Shown piece by piece: positions 1-6,871 of a stretch of DNA of 15,277 bases. This DNA comes from CAZIRO01 sp964541595 (GTDB taxonomy: Bacteria > Acidobacteriota > HRBIN11). The DNA lies in contig CAZIRO010000055.1 of NCBI GenBank assembly GCA_964541595.1, positions 1 through 15,277 on the forward strand. Reading direction: 5' to 3'. The notes beneath the pieces were generated by a model. The model did not search any database and had not been told where the DNA came from. It saw only the letters and a list, made by a program, of their open reading frames with translations. Both the position numbers and the translations under genes were made by a program. Each line of letters begins with the position of its first letter. Positions within the stretch are counted from its first letter, which is position 1.

Positions 1-809
1 AAGGCAATGGTAATGTCCATCCCGTCCCCGCGCGCCTCCCAGCGTGCCCAGCGCGCGTGCGTGCCGTGATGTCCGAACGTCAGTACCTGCGCCCGCCAGA
101 TGTTGTACGTCTTGACAGCGGTCACGAGTTCCGGCTGATCCGCCGAGATCATAACTGTCCCGCCGGGAACCAGCCCCCACAGGAGCATGGCCTTCTCACG
201 GGCAACGGTCTCCAGATCGCGCAGTTCGGCAAGGTGTACGGGTGCCACGTTCAGGATCACCACGTGATGCGGCCGCAGAATTCCGGCGATCCGCACCATT
301 TCACCCGGTTGATTGATGCCGACCTCTTGAATCCACCAACCGGATGTGGCCGCGCGTCCGTAATGGATCAGCGACAGCGGCACGCCGCTGATGCTGTTCC
401 AGTTGCCCGGTGAGATAACCGTGGGCGCCACCTGGCGCGCGATTTCCCCAATGAGTTCTTTGGTTGTCGTTTTGCCCATGCTGCCCGTAATCGCCACGAT
501 ACGCACGGACAGTCGATCTCGTATCGCCGCAGCCCACCGCCAGAGCGCCTGCCAGGTATCCCGAACGGCGATCACGGCGGGTGCCGAGCGGGCGACTTCC
601 AGATTGTGGACGAGGACGGCCGTTGCCCCGCGCTGTACCGCGTCGTCAATATACAGGTGACCGTCCGCGTGCGTTCCCGGCAGGGCAACAAACAGGGCTC
701 CCGGCGTCGCCTGGCGACTGTCGATCACGATCGTATGGATCGCTTGGAGCGGGTTCCCCCGGACGAGTGCACCATCGGTCATCGTGGCGATTTCATGCAG
801 GTACCACAT
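1..809 (-). CDS. murF: MurF, UDP-MurNAc-tripeptide:D-Ala-D-Ala ligase (3' part beyond window)
   Basis: ATP-dependent cytoplasmic ligase that adds D-alanyl-D-alanine to UDP-MurNAc-tripeptide, the last soluble step of peptidoglycan precursor synthesis. The 269 visible codons have the MurF order: an N-terminal uridine-nucleotide domain starting MWYLHEIATMTDGAL with VIDSR at residues 28-32, the ATP P-loop GSMGKTTTKE at 109-118, the GNWNSISGVPLSLI segment near 135-148 (family form resembles N.NN.IGVPL), then QEVGINQPGEM at 161-171. The C-terminal domain lies past the left edge. I chose the ATG at 809 over the one at 782 because the family usually begins with an LxEIA-type helix directly before the first glycine, and only the longer form has it. 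It overlaps the 3' end of murE by 17 bp, so translational coupling is likely. Identification is firm; the start is probable. Confidence 0.93.
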   Translation of the reverse strand, partial: MWYLHEIATMTDGALVRGNPLQAIHTIVIDSRQATPGALFVALPGTHADGHLYIDDAVQRGATAVLVHNLEVARSAPAVIAVRDTWQALWRWAAAIRDRLSVRIVAITGSMGKTTTKELIGEIARQVAPTVISPGNWNSISGVPLSLIHYGRAATSGWWIQEVGINQPGEMVRIAGILRPHHVVILNVAPVHLAELRDLETVAREKAMLLWGLVPGGTVMISADQPELVTAVKTYNIWRAQVLTFGHHGTHARWARWEARGDGMDITIA

Positions 810-2352
810 GACGCTTGACCCACGTTTCGACCGTTGAACGGTCCGAATAGGGAACTCGGGTGTCACCGTAAATCTGATATGTCTCTGCGCCCTTTCCCGC
901 GAGCAGGACACAATCTCCCGGCTGCATCTGATCGAGCACGTGCCAGACCGCCTGTTGACGGTCTCGAATGACCGTGGTCGGCGGCGGCGCTGCCACTGCA
1001 CGAATCCCGCGTGTGATGTCCGCAATGATCCGTTCCGGATCCTCATGCCGGGGATTGTCGTCCGTGAGCACGATCCAGTCCGCCCACTCGGCAGCAACGC
1101 GCCCCATCAGCGGACGTTTGCCCGTGTCCCGTTCCCCGCCACAGCCGAAGAGCACGATCAACCGCCGGCGCACGTGCGGTTTGAGATGGGCGAGTACGGA
1201 CGCCAGGGACTCGGGCGTGTGCGCATAATCAATGACCACCGTACGGTCGTTCGGTAGTGTGATCCGTTCCATACGGCCGGGCGCACCGCGGAACGATGTG
1301 ACGTGCGGCAGCCACGCACAGACCCGTTCAACCCCGAAATGCGCGGCCAGTATGGTCCAGACCATGCCAAAATTGACCACGTTGAACGTACCGCTCAGGG
1401 ACACGGACCAGGTGATGGGTGCGGCCATGCCGGGTGCGTGGATCCACCCTCGACTGCCCGAGAGATCCGCATGGGTCACGCCGATATGCACCTGATGCGG
1501 GCAGCCTGCCCGCGGCTGCGTGCATATCCCGAACGTCCAGACGGCCACACCCTCAGGAGGACGACACGCTTTCGCAAGCCGCGCACCGTGCGCGTCCCCC
1601 GTATGGTACACGGCAGCGCGGATTCCCCAGTACGCATAGTCGAATAGCCGGGCTTTGGCGGCAAAATAGGCTGCAGGCGTGCCGTGGTAGTCCAGATGGT
1701 CCCGGCCGAGATTGAGAAAACCCGCAACCGTGACCCAGACCCCGTCAACCCGGTACTGGTCGAGCCCGATGGAGGACGCTTCCATGACCAGATAGCGCAT
1801 GCCGTGTGCATGCAGACGTTCGACATACGCCCCCAGATCCGGTGCCTCCGGCGTCGTCAAACCGGTCCATATTCCGAAATCGGGATCCATGCCGAGCGTA
1901 CCGATCCGCGCACACGGAATGCCGGCACAGCGCAGCGTATGCTGGAGCCAGTGCGTGACCGTCGTTTTTCCCTTTGTGCCGGTGACCGCAAAGACCGTCA
2001 GATCGCGCAGAACGTGCGCATACCGGTAGCGGGTCAACCGTGCTGCTGCCTGCCGGGCGGATCGAACCTGCCAGATATTCACCGTCGGCGCATGTTGCCG
2101 GATCCATCGGAACCACGTTGCACGTTCGAGGACCACACCGACAGCACCCGCGAGGATCGCTTCCGGAATGTATCGGTGACCGTCCGTCCGTCGACCCGGA
2201 ATGGCAACGAATATGTCTCCGGGATTGACCCGGCGCGAATCGTACTGTACGGACGCAACATTCACCTCCGGTCGGGGCAAATGCACCGCCGTCAGGATGT
2301 CATCCACTGCCGCCGTGAGTTGTTTTCCGGAACACGGTGGTCTTTGTGGCAT
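793..2352 (-). CDS. murE: MurE, UDP-MurNAc-tripeptide synthetase, meso-DAP type
   Basis: Cytoplasmic Mur ligase that adds the third stem-peptide residue to UDP-MurNAc-L-Ala-D-Glu. The 519 residues show VQYDSRRVNPGDIFVAIPG near 35-53 (UDP domain), the P-loop GTKGKTT at 125-131, LTTPEAPDL at 165-173, RDHLDYHG near 217-224, the probable carbamylated lysine in YFAAKARLFD (K233), and GKGAE at 486-490. The DNPR motif at 432-435, followed by HEDP, is the signature of meso-diaminopimelate rather than lysine selection, so DAP-type peptidoglycan is inferred. The ATG at 2352 lies inside the end of ftsI, giving a 53-bp overlap. I kept it because AAGAGG lies 9 nt upstream. A GTG at 2307 would give a more usual N-terminus but has a poorer ribosome site. 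Length is slightly above the common ~490 residues. Confidence 0.95.
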   Translation of the reverse strand: MPQRPPCSGKQLTAAVDDILTAVHLPRPEVNVASVQYDSRRVNPGDIFVAIPGRRTDGHRYIPEAILAGAVGVVLERATWFRWIRQHAPTVNIWQVRSARQAAARLTRYRYAHVLRDLTVFAVTGTKGKTTVTHWLQHTLRCAGIPCARIGTLGMDPDFGIWTGLTTPEAPDLGAYVERLHAHGMRYLVMEASSIGLDQYRVDGVWVTVAGFLNLGRDHLDYHGTPAAYFAAKARLFDYAYWGIRAAVYHTGDAHGARLAKACRPPEGVAVWTFGICTQPRAGCPHQVHIGVTHADLSGSRGWIHAPGMAAPITWSVSLSGTFNVVNFGMVWTILAAHFGVERVCAWLPHVTSFRGAPGRMERITLPNDRTVVIDYAHTPESLASVLAHLKPHVRRRLIVLFGCGGERDTGKRPLMGRVAAEWADWIVLTDDNPRHEDPERIIADITRGIRAVAAPPPTTVIRDRQQAVWHVLDQMQPGDCVLLAGKGAETYQIYGDTRVPYSDRSTVETWVKRHVVPA

Positions 2353-4360
2353 GCGCCTGTACCTCTTTCATCCATGGACGTTGATGACGGGGTTCGGGTT
2401 CGAGCCACACGATACCGTGCCGTACCCCCAGATCCGTTCCTGGATACGGCAGTTGACCGGCTACACGCGTACCCGACCCGATGATGGTCAGCGATACAGC
2501 ATGGGCACGGCTCCAGCGCAGAACGTCCTGTACGGACCGTCCGCGCAGATCGGGCCATACATCGGTATCCGTGGACGGCTGTGTATAGGCCGTATGCACG
2601 ATCGCAGAGCGAGAATGGCGCAATTCCGTCCGTACCGCCGCAGGTGGCTGCCCCCACCGTTCCATCATAATACGCGCCATCATCCGGAACAAGGGCGCGG
2701 CCACTTCCCCGCCGAATCGACCGGTTTGCGGGTCCTCGAGTAACACCAGCATGACCACGCGTGGGTGTTCTACCGGGAAAAATCCCACGAACGAGGAAAT
2801 GTGTCCGATCACACCCTGCGAACTGAGTTTCTCCGAAGTGCCCGTTTTGCCCGCGATACGTACACCGGGAATATGTGCACGTCGTCCGGTGCCGTGCGTT
2901 ACGGCCTGTTCCAATATGGCGGTGATCTCCCGCACGAGTCGTTTGGGAATACATCGTTTTCCGAGCGGCTGGAGAAATGAGTGGACATTTCCGTGTGCGT
3001 CAACAAACCGTTCGGCGAACCGGGGAGTTACGGCATATCCGCCGTTGGCCAGCATGGCGTAGAACCGCAGCACCTGCAGGGGCGTCACGGTCAGGCTCTG
3101 CCCGATCGCAATATAGGCGGGCGTCACAGCCGCCCAGCGTTGCGGCGGCTCAAAGATTCCTGTAACTTCACTGAATACATCAACTCCTGTTTTTTGCCCG
3201 AATCCCAGTTGTTTTAAACGTGTATAAAGTACTTCTTTAGGTATCTGAAGCCCGATCTGAATGATCCCCACGTTGCTGGATGCCGTGAGGATCTCGGGAA
3301 ACGTGAGGCGCCCGAAGGGCCGATGGTCGCGGATGCGCACACCGTACACGTCGATCTCACCACCGTGACCCGAATAGACCGCCGTGCGGATGCGGGGGTT
3401 GACCTGTAATCCGATGAGCGCGACCGCGGGTTTTAACGTGGACCCCGGGGGAAACGTCCAGTGGGCCGCAAGCGGATGAACGGCCCAGGGGTCATCCAGG
3501 AAGCGTGTGTATACATTCGGATCCATGGAGGGATACTGGGCGTGCACACGGATCGCGCCCGTCCATGGGTCCATGGCCACGATGAGTCCCCTGCGGGCAC
3601 GGTGCATGTGGACCCACCGGGTGAGCAGCCGTTCGGCGATATACTGCAGGGGTAAATCGATCGTGAGTTCCAGGCGACCGGTTGCATCACTGAATACGTC
3701 CGGCCGGATCCAGAACCGCCGCTGCCGGCCGTCGCGATAGAGCACAACGCGGATCTTGCGGCCGCGCAGCCACCGATCGTAGGCGTACTCAATACCCTCC
3801 GCGCCCCGGTTGTCCACATTCGTAAATCCCAGAATCGGTCCAACAACCCGTCCCTGAGGATACATGCGCGCCTCTTCCGGTACGACGTATACGCCGGGAA
3901 GCGGATGTTGCATCAGATCACGGGCCACCTCGGGGGGAATGCGGCGGCGGAGCAACCCGAACAGGGAGTGGCGACGCGCCCGGGATAGCGCACGTTCGAG
4001 AGAAAACACCACGCGTTCGCGCAGGCGGTGCAGTACGGTGGCGGCGTCCGGTTTCATTTCGGCAGTCTTGACAAACAGGCTGTACGCCTGCACGCTAATG
4101 GCCAGCGGTCGACCGTGCCGATCGGTGATGGCCGCGCGCCCGATTTCCACGGTATGAACGGTCCGGTACTGACGCTCTGCACGCGTTTTCCACAGGCGGA
4201 CGTCCAGCCACTGCACGCGCACGAGTTGTCCCACGATCACGCCGGCCCATACCAGCATAAGCCCGATGCAGCACCGCAACCGACTCCGCACGTACGGGTG
4301 CGGTGCTGCCTCCAATGGATGCAGAAGAGGTGTGCCCTGGACATGCCCGTCCATCCGCAT
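2300..4360 (-). CDS. ftsI: FtsI/PBP2B-type class B penicillin-binding protein with C-terminal PASTA domain
   Basis: Membrane-anchored transpeptidase that cross-links septal peptidoglycan within the divisome. In the 687-codon numbering of the longest form (GTG at 4363): one membrane segment near 31-50, a dimerisation/pedestal region with GRAAITDRHGRPLA near 75-88, and the transpeptidase triad S308-T-L-K311, S362-S-N364 and K506-T-G508. A PASTA-like module follows at about 602-655 (DVWPDLRGRSVQDVLRWSR). A PASTA tail on this enzyme is typical of PBP2B/SpoVD relatives. I prefer the ATG at 4360. GTG at 4363 and ATG at 4354 are also possible; GGAG lies 8 nt before the latter. It starts 25 nt after the ftsL stop. 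About 100 bp near 3155-3255 use AT-rich codons unlike the rest of the gene. Confidence 0.95.
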   Translation of the reverse strand: MRMDGHVQGTPLLHPLEAAPHPYVRSRLRCCIGLMLVWAGVIVGQLVRVQWLDVRLWKTRAERQYRTVHTVEIGRAAITDRHGRPLAISVQAYSLFVKTAEMKPDAATVLHRLRERVVFSLERALSRARRHSLFGLLRRRIPPEVARDLMQHPLPGVYVVPEEARMYPQGRVVGPILGFTNVDNRGAEGIEYAYDRWLRGRKIRVVLYRDGRQRRFWIRPDVFSDATGRLELTIDLPLQYIAERLLTRWVHMHRARRGLIVAMDPWTGAIRVHAQYPSMDPNVYTRFLDDPWAVHPLAAHWTFPPGSTLKPAVALIGLQVNPRIRTAVYSGHGGEIDVYGVRIRDHRPFGRLTFPEILTASSNVGIIQIGLQIPKEVLYTRLKQLGFGQKTGVDVFSEVTGIFEPPQRWAAVTPAYIAIGQSLTVTPLQVLRFYAMLANGGYAVTPRFAERFVDAHGNVHSFLQPLGKRCIPKRLVREITAILEQAVTHGTGRRAHIPGVRIAGKTGTSEKLSSQGVIGHISSFVGFFPVEHPRVVMLVLLEDPQTGRFGGEVAAPLFRMMARIMMERWGQPPAAVRTELRHSRSAIVHTAYTQPSTDTDVWPDLRGRSVQDVLRWSRAHAVSLTIIGSGTRVAGQLPYPGTDLGVRHGIVWLEPEPRHQRPWMKEVQAHATKTTVFRKTTHGGSG
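2362..2367 (-). promoter_or_regulatory. Shine-Dalgarno site for murE inside ftsI
   Basis: AAGAGG on the minus strand, 9 nt before the ATG at 2352. It lies within the ftsI coding region and is the main reason for accepting the long murE start. Ribosomes finishing ftsI would pass directly over it, which fits coupled translation. Confidence 0.55.
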
Positions 4361-4385
4361 CACTCCGTTCTTCCCGCAGTTGCAG

Positions 4386-4724
4386 TTAAGGTGCGCCCCG
4401 GATGGCCGGTGTGGTCGTGGACGATGGCCGGTGTCGGGGTGTGAAGATCTGTTGTGTATCCGGTAGTTGCAATCCCAGAGACTGGCGGGCGATCGGTGCG
4501 ACGCGGGTCAATGCGGTCAGGGTGGAATATTCCGCTTCGAGTTGTCGGATCATCCGTTCCAATTCCACTTTTTGCTGGTACAGGGCTTGCAGCGAGTATC
4601 GCTTCGCGATGATTTGATGGGACAACCACGTGTGATACAGGCCGGTGAGCAACAGACAGAGCACACCTCCACCGATCCATGCGATCTGGGTCCCCGTGAT
4701 TTGCAGCGATGGTCGCACGCGCAT
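4386..4724 (-). CDS. ftsL: FtsL-like cell division protein
   Basis: Small bitopic membrane protein expected to join the FtsL-DivIC(FtsB)-FtsQ subcomplex and help recruit FtsI. The 112 residues comprise a short basic cytoplasmic N-terminus, one membrane helix at about 13-33 (IAWIGGGVLCLLLTGLYHTW), a heptad-like coiled coil at about 38-70 (YSLQALYQQKVELERMIRQLEAEY), and a tail with the FtsL-style AxxxLGLQLPDTQQIF element at about 79-94. A Ser/Thr/Pro-rich end follows. An in-frame ATG at 4739 exists, but GGAGGGGG lies 5 nt before the ATG at 4724, and this start falls 2 nt after the rsmH stop. Primary sequence is weakly conserved in this family, so the call rests on topology, size and position between rsmH and ftsI. 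Confidence 0.85.
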   Translation of the reverse strand: MRVRPSLQITGTQIAWIGGGVLCLLLTGLYHTWLSHQIIAKRYSLQALYQQKVELERMIRQLEAEYSTLTALTRVAPIARQSLGLQLPDTQQIFTPRHRPSSTTTPAIRGAP

Positions 4725-4726
4725 GG

Positions 4727-5728
4727 TTACCCCCTCCATGGCAGTGTTCCCGAATCGGGCGCCTGCGGTGTCCGCAGGACGAGATCCCGGAACCGCAGCG
4801 GTGCGCGTTTTTCAATAACGCGCAGACGAGCGCTGCGGGCCGACGGGTTTCGCAGCACCTCCGCGCGGGAGGGCCGCAAGGGTTTTTTGGTCAGCCGTTG
4901 CCCCAGCACCACCCCCTCACACACGCACAGTCCCGTGGTTGCGCCACATCGGCACGGTGCCGCAAGCCGTGCAAATACGTGTTTGACCGTGCGGTCTTCC
5001 AGACTGTGATAGGCGAGTACCGCGAATCGACCGCCCACGCGCAACACGTGAAAGGCGTCGACGAGAAACGCGTCGAGTCTCTCAAGTTCCCGATTGACCG
5101 CAATCCGCAATGCCTGAAAGGTGCGCGTGGCGGGGTGCAATCGACCCCGGCGCGGGACAACCCGGTGTACGATGTCGGCGAGCTGGGTCGTCGTCCGAAT
5201 GGGTGCGCGTTTGCGGGCCTCGATGATCGCCTTTGCGATCTTTTCGGCGTGGGGTTCTTCACCGTACGTGCGCAGAATATGCACCAGTCGCTCATATGGC
5301 CACCGGTTGACGATTTTCTCCGCCGTCAGACTGTCCCAGGGGTTCATTCGCATATCCAGCGGGCCTTCCCGTTCGAAACTGAACCCCCGTTCCGGCCGAC
5401 GGAGCTGGTCCATGCTGACGCCGAGATCGGCAATGATCGCATCGACACCGAAGGGCGCATGCGACATGGCGATCTTTAAAATGTTGCGGAAGTCGTCCTG
5501 AATGAACACAATCCGATCCTGCCAGGGCTTCAGACGTTCCCGGCTACGGGCAATGGCGTCCGGGTCCTTATCGATGGCGATGAGCAGGCGAACTCCGGCG
5601 TTCAGGATGGCTGCCGCGTGCCCACCGGATCCGACGGTACAGTCGATCACCGTGCTGTCCGGACCGAGTACGGGTTGCAGATGCGCGATCACCTCATCCA
5701 CCATCACGGGCTGATGATGGATTTCCAT
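4727..5728 (-). CDS. rsmH: RsmH (MraW), 16S rRNA (cytosine-1402-N4)-methyltransferase
   Basis: AdoMet-dependent enzyme that N4-methylates C1402 of 16S rRNA in the decoding centre. The 333 residues begin MEIHHQPVMVDEVI, the usual family N-terminus. The cofactor site DCTVGSGGH is at 29-37 and AIDKD at 51-55. DLGVS is at 101-105, then RPERGFSF and GPLDMRMN (111-129), HPATRTFQALRI at 198-209, and YHSLEDR at 240-246. A four-cysteine cluster (C259, C261, C268, C270) matches the C-rich loop common in RsmH. An upstream in-frame extension to 5839 was rejected because it would run into mraZ, lacks homology and ignores GAGGAGG placed 8 nt before this ATG. It starts 46 nt after mraZ and its stop is 2 nt from the ftsL start. 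Length is near the family norm. Confidence 0.97.
   Translation of the reverse strand: MEIHHQPVMVDEVIAHLQPVLGPDSTVIDCTVGSGGHAAAILNAGVRLLIAIDKDPDAIARSRERLKPWQDRIVFIQDDFRNILKIAMSHAPFGVDAIIADLGVSMDQLRRPERGFSFEREGPLDMRMNPWDSLTAEKIVNRWPYERLVHILRTYGEEPHAEKIAKAIIEARKRAPIRTTTQLADIVHRVVPRRGRLHPATRTFQALRIAVNRELERLDAFLVDAFHVLRVGGRFAVLAYHSLEDRTVKHVFARLAAPCRCGATTGLCVCEGVVLGQRLTKKPLRPSRAEVLRNPSARSARLRVIEKRAPLRFRDLVLRTPQAPDSGTLPWRG
4730..4737 (-). promoter_or_regulatory. Shine-Dalgarno site deciding the ftsL start
   Basis: GGAGGGGG on the minus strand, 5 nt before the ATG at 4724. It lies inside the last codons of rsmH and directly after the in-frame ATG at 4739, which rules against that longer start. Confidence 0.75.
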
Positions 5729-5736
5729 GCCGGTTG

Positions 5737-5743
5737 CCTCCTC
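5737..5743 (-). promoter_or_regulatory. Shine-Dalgarno site of rsmH
   Basis: GAGGAGG on the minus strand, 8 nt before the ATG at 5728. It fixes the rsmH start and is one of the two strongest ribosome sites in this operon. Confidence 0.8.
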
Positions 5744-5774
5744 GCGCGTTATGGTCAATGTCCGTTGCCAGGGT

Positions 5775-6239
5775 TTATCCAATAGGCAGTTTTTGCACGA
5801 TCGACGGGTCCCACTGGACTTCGCGATGAAACCGTTCAAGATGTGCGGGATTCCACACCTGGATCGCGTTGAAGAATCCGACGAGGATCACTTTCCCCGT
5901 GAGTTCTGCGTTTTGACGCAGTGTCTGCGGAATGAGCAAGCGGCCTTTATCGTCGAGTTCTGTTTCCACGCCGTGCAGATTCAGGCGATGCATGAGTGCC
6001 ATCTTCTCCAGCCAGGACAGATCTGCCTGGAAGTGGATTTCCTTCTCGATATTTTCCCACACGGCGATCGGATAGATCACCACGTGGGGGTGCACCGCGG
6101 TCCATCCTTCGGTAATGAACACACGGGTTCCGTAGTGCTCCACCAGCCGCTTGCGAAATGCACTGGGAACGACGATCCGCCCCGCGCGGTCCACCTGGGT
6201 CCAACCCGATCCCCGAAAGAACACGGTGGTCTGGGTCAT
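5775..6239 (-). CDS. mraZ: MraZ, transcriptional regulator of the dcw cluster
   Basis: DNA-binding protein of the AbrB/SpoVT swapped-hairpin fold. In characterised bacteria it binds repeats upstream of its own gene and modulates the dcw operon. The 154 residues contain two MraZ modules: the first at about 8-60 with VDRAGRIVVPSAFRKRL, the second at about 85-135 with TELDDKGRLLIPQTLRQ and then GFFNAIQVWNPAHLERF. Both carry the D-x-x-GR-hydrophobic-hydrophobic-P core expected for the family. Length is slightly above the usual ~143-152 residues because of a short C-terminal tail (QWDPSIVQKLPIG). It is the first gene of the block. The ATG at 6239 has only a weak ribosome site; the nearest purine run is the GGGA of the last MraZ box. 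Confidence 0.97.
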   Translation of the reverse strand: MTQTTVFFRGSGWTQVDRAGRIVVPSAFRKRLVEHYGTRVFITEGWTAVHPHVVIYPIAVWENIEKEIHFQADLSWLEKMALMHRLNLHGVETELDDKGRLLIPQTLRQNAELTGKVILVGFFNAIQVWNPAHLERFHREVQWDPSIVQKLPIG

Positions 6240-6249
6240 ACAGCGTATA

Positions 6250-6274
6250 TCCCATTTTGTCCCATTATGTCCCA
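6250..6274 (-). promoter_or_regulatory. Three MraZ boxes (TGGGA repeats) in the mraZ leader
   Basis: On the minus strand TGGGA occurs three times, at 6274-6270, 6264-6260 and 6254-6250. Each copy starts exactly 10 bp after the previous one, with 5-nt spacers CATAA and CAAAA. This matches the published MraZ operator form, TGGGN repeats separated by 5 nt. The boxes lie between the predicted transcription start and the mraZ ATG, so bound MraZ could block early elongation or initiation. Autoregulation is inferred from the known family behaviour. Confidence 0.9.
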
Positions 6275-6284
6275 GTTCTGTTCA

Positions 6285-6313
6285 AATATAGGCCTTTGTT
6301 CCGAAAATGTCAA
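6285..6313 (-). promoter_or_regulatory. Sigma-70-type promoter of the mraZ/dcw operon
   Basis: The minus strand has a perfect -35 TTGACA (6313-6308), a 17-bp spacer and a -10 TATATT (6290-6285). The start site would be near 6278, a few bases before the first MraZ box. The combination of consensus hexamers, ideal spacing and adjoining operator makes this a strong prediction. Confidence 0.85.
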
Positions 6314-6318
6314 ATTTA

Positions 6319-6347
6319 TTGTGCTCTGTATATGAAAATAATAGATA
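6319..6347 (+). promoter_or_regulatory. Weak candidate plus-strand promoter divergent to mraZ
   Basis: TTGTGC (6319-6324), 17 bp, TAGATA (6342-6347). Hexamer matches are mediocre, but the spacing is ideal and its -35 lies only 5 bp from the mraZ -35. It would drive transcription into the GC-rich island. Such weak matches occur by chance in AT-rich DNA. Confidence 0.25.
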
Positions 6348-6378
6348 AATCGGGCGTAAATCTGAGATAAATTGGGTG
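6343..6378. repeat. Imperfect direct repeat AGATAAATYGGGYG, two copies
   Basis: AGATAAATCGGGCG at 6343-6356 and AGATAAATTGGGTG at 6365-6378 differ at two positions (C/T both times) and are 22 bp apart, about two helical turns. They lie 30-65 bp upstream of the mraZ -35 box. The regular phasing would suit a dimeric DNA-binding protein. No known consensus is recognised. Confidence 0.5.
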
Positions 6379-6403
6379 CTGGCATGGATGAGGGAAAGAT
6401 TAT

Positions 6404-6511
6404 CCGTTGCTGCAACGGGGGACGGGGAAAGTCCGCCGCGGTATCGGCGGTGAGACCACGGCCGGAGCCGGGCATCCCCGTATCGGTCCACACCCCAGAG
6501 AACTTCTCACC
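6404..6511 (+). ncRNA. Putative structured RNA element (strand uncertain)
   Basis: This GC-rich island between AT-rich flanks can form several helices. One hairpin is CCGTTG/CAACGG (6404-6409 with 6413-6418). A closing helix ACGGGGA/TCCCCGT (6422-6428 with 6475-6481) encloses two hairpins, CCGCCG/CGGCGG (6433-6438 with 6445-6450) and CGGC/GCCG (6459-6462 with 6467-6470), giving a three-way junction. An alternative pairing is GGTGAGA (6449-6455) with TCTCACC (6505-6511). I do not recognise an RNA family. GC-rich DNA forms such helices by chance, and the fold would also be possible on the minus strand, so this is only a candidate. Confidence 0.25.
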
Positions 6512-6655
6512 ACACCGCGCACGATACGATATCGAACGAGAAAATTCCACATATTGAATCAACTGGATTAAGGCACATGTTTCCGGAGTGATGAGCGCAA
6601 AAGCGGCGGGTTATTCATAAGTTACTTTTATTGTGTGGAAAATGCGTGACCGGGA

Positions 6656-6871
6656 GTGGATGCCGATACGGCAGAACCCGGAGTACGGGAGGATGCAATC
6701 GAAACGCAACATGAAGAGTATGTTGAACACAGCGTGGCCGTGCTCCGACGTGTTGTCGTGGATGCACGGGTTGACCGTGCCCACTCGTGTGCGTACAGAG
6801 TCCGGACCACACTCCTGCATCTCATTTCACATCACTATTATTTTCGGTGTTGCCATCATGACCGCCGGTAG
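6656..6871 (+). CDS. Possible small hypothetical protein (71 aa)
   Basis: A GTG-started frame following an in-frame TGA. The product begins with an acidic stretch (DADTAEPGVREDAIET), then a long amphipathic helix-like segment rich in Val, Arg and Glu, then a His/Tyr/Cys-rich end (HHYYFRCCHHDRR). Codon choice over the first two thirds looks plausible for coding. Against it: no clear ribosome site, an overlap of its last 16 bp with the convergent ABC gene, and no recognised family. It could equally be noncoding DNA or a decayed remnant. Confidence 0.25.
   Translation: MDADTAEPGVREDAIETQHEEYVEHSVAVLRRVVVDARVDRAHSCAYRVRTTLLHLISHHYYFRCCHHDRR

Larger units (their letters stand above)
6314..6855. 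other. 542-bp intergenic region with AT-rich flanks and a GC-rich island
   Basis: No confident protein gene lies here. It separates the mraZ promoter from the 3' end of the ABC exporter operon. From left to right it holds a weak plus-strand promoter candidate, an imperfect 14-bp direct repeat, a GC-rich foldable island at about 6400-6520, an AT-rich stretch at about 6525-6650, and a possible small ORF at 6656-6871. No clear intrinsic terminator (GC hairpin followed by a T run) is visible for the ABC operon on the minus strand. Confidence 0.6.

Noticed and set aside
4709..5479. 256-codon plus-strand frame opposite rsmH
   Set aside because: It lies entirely over the clear RsmH gene and its end, and its product shows no recognisable domain.
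5729..5839. 37-residue N-terminal extension of RsmH
   Set aside because: It overlaps mraZ and lacks homology, while GAGGAGG marks the ATG at 5728.
6423..6440. GGGGAAAGTCCG resembling the J3/4-P4 region of RNase P RNA (GAGGAAAGTCCG)
   Set aside because: No other conserved RNase P blocks follow (no GGTAA-type region, no ACAGAA/GGCTTA-type 3' end) and the island is too short.
6374..6480. Cobalamin-riboswitch-like pieces (GGGTGCT, GGGAAA, GAGACC)
   Set aside because: The conserved core with GGTG..AA..CC and CCCGCNACTGT is absent and the pieces are not in the required order. No B12-related gene follows.
6498..6508. Short palindrome GAGAACTTCTC as an operator
   Set aside because: Only an 11-bp self-complementary stretch with no partner copy or adjacent strong promoter; chance is adequate.
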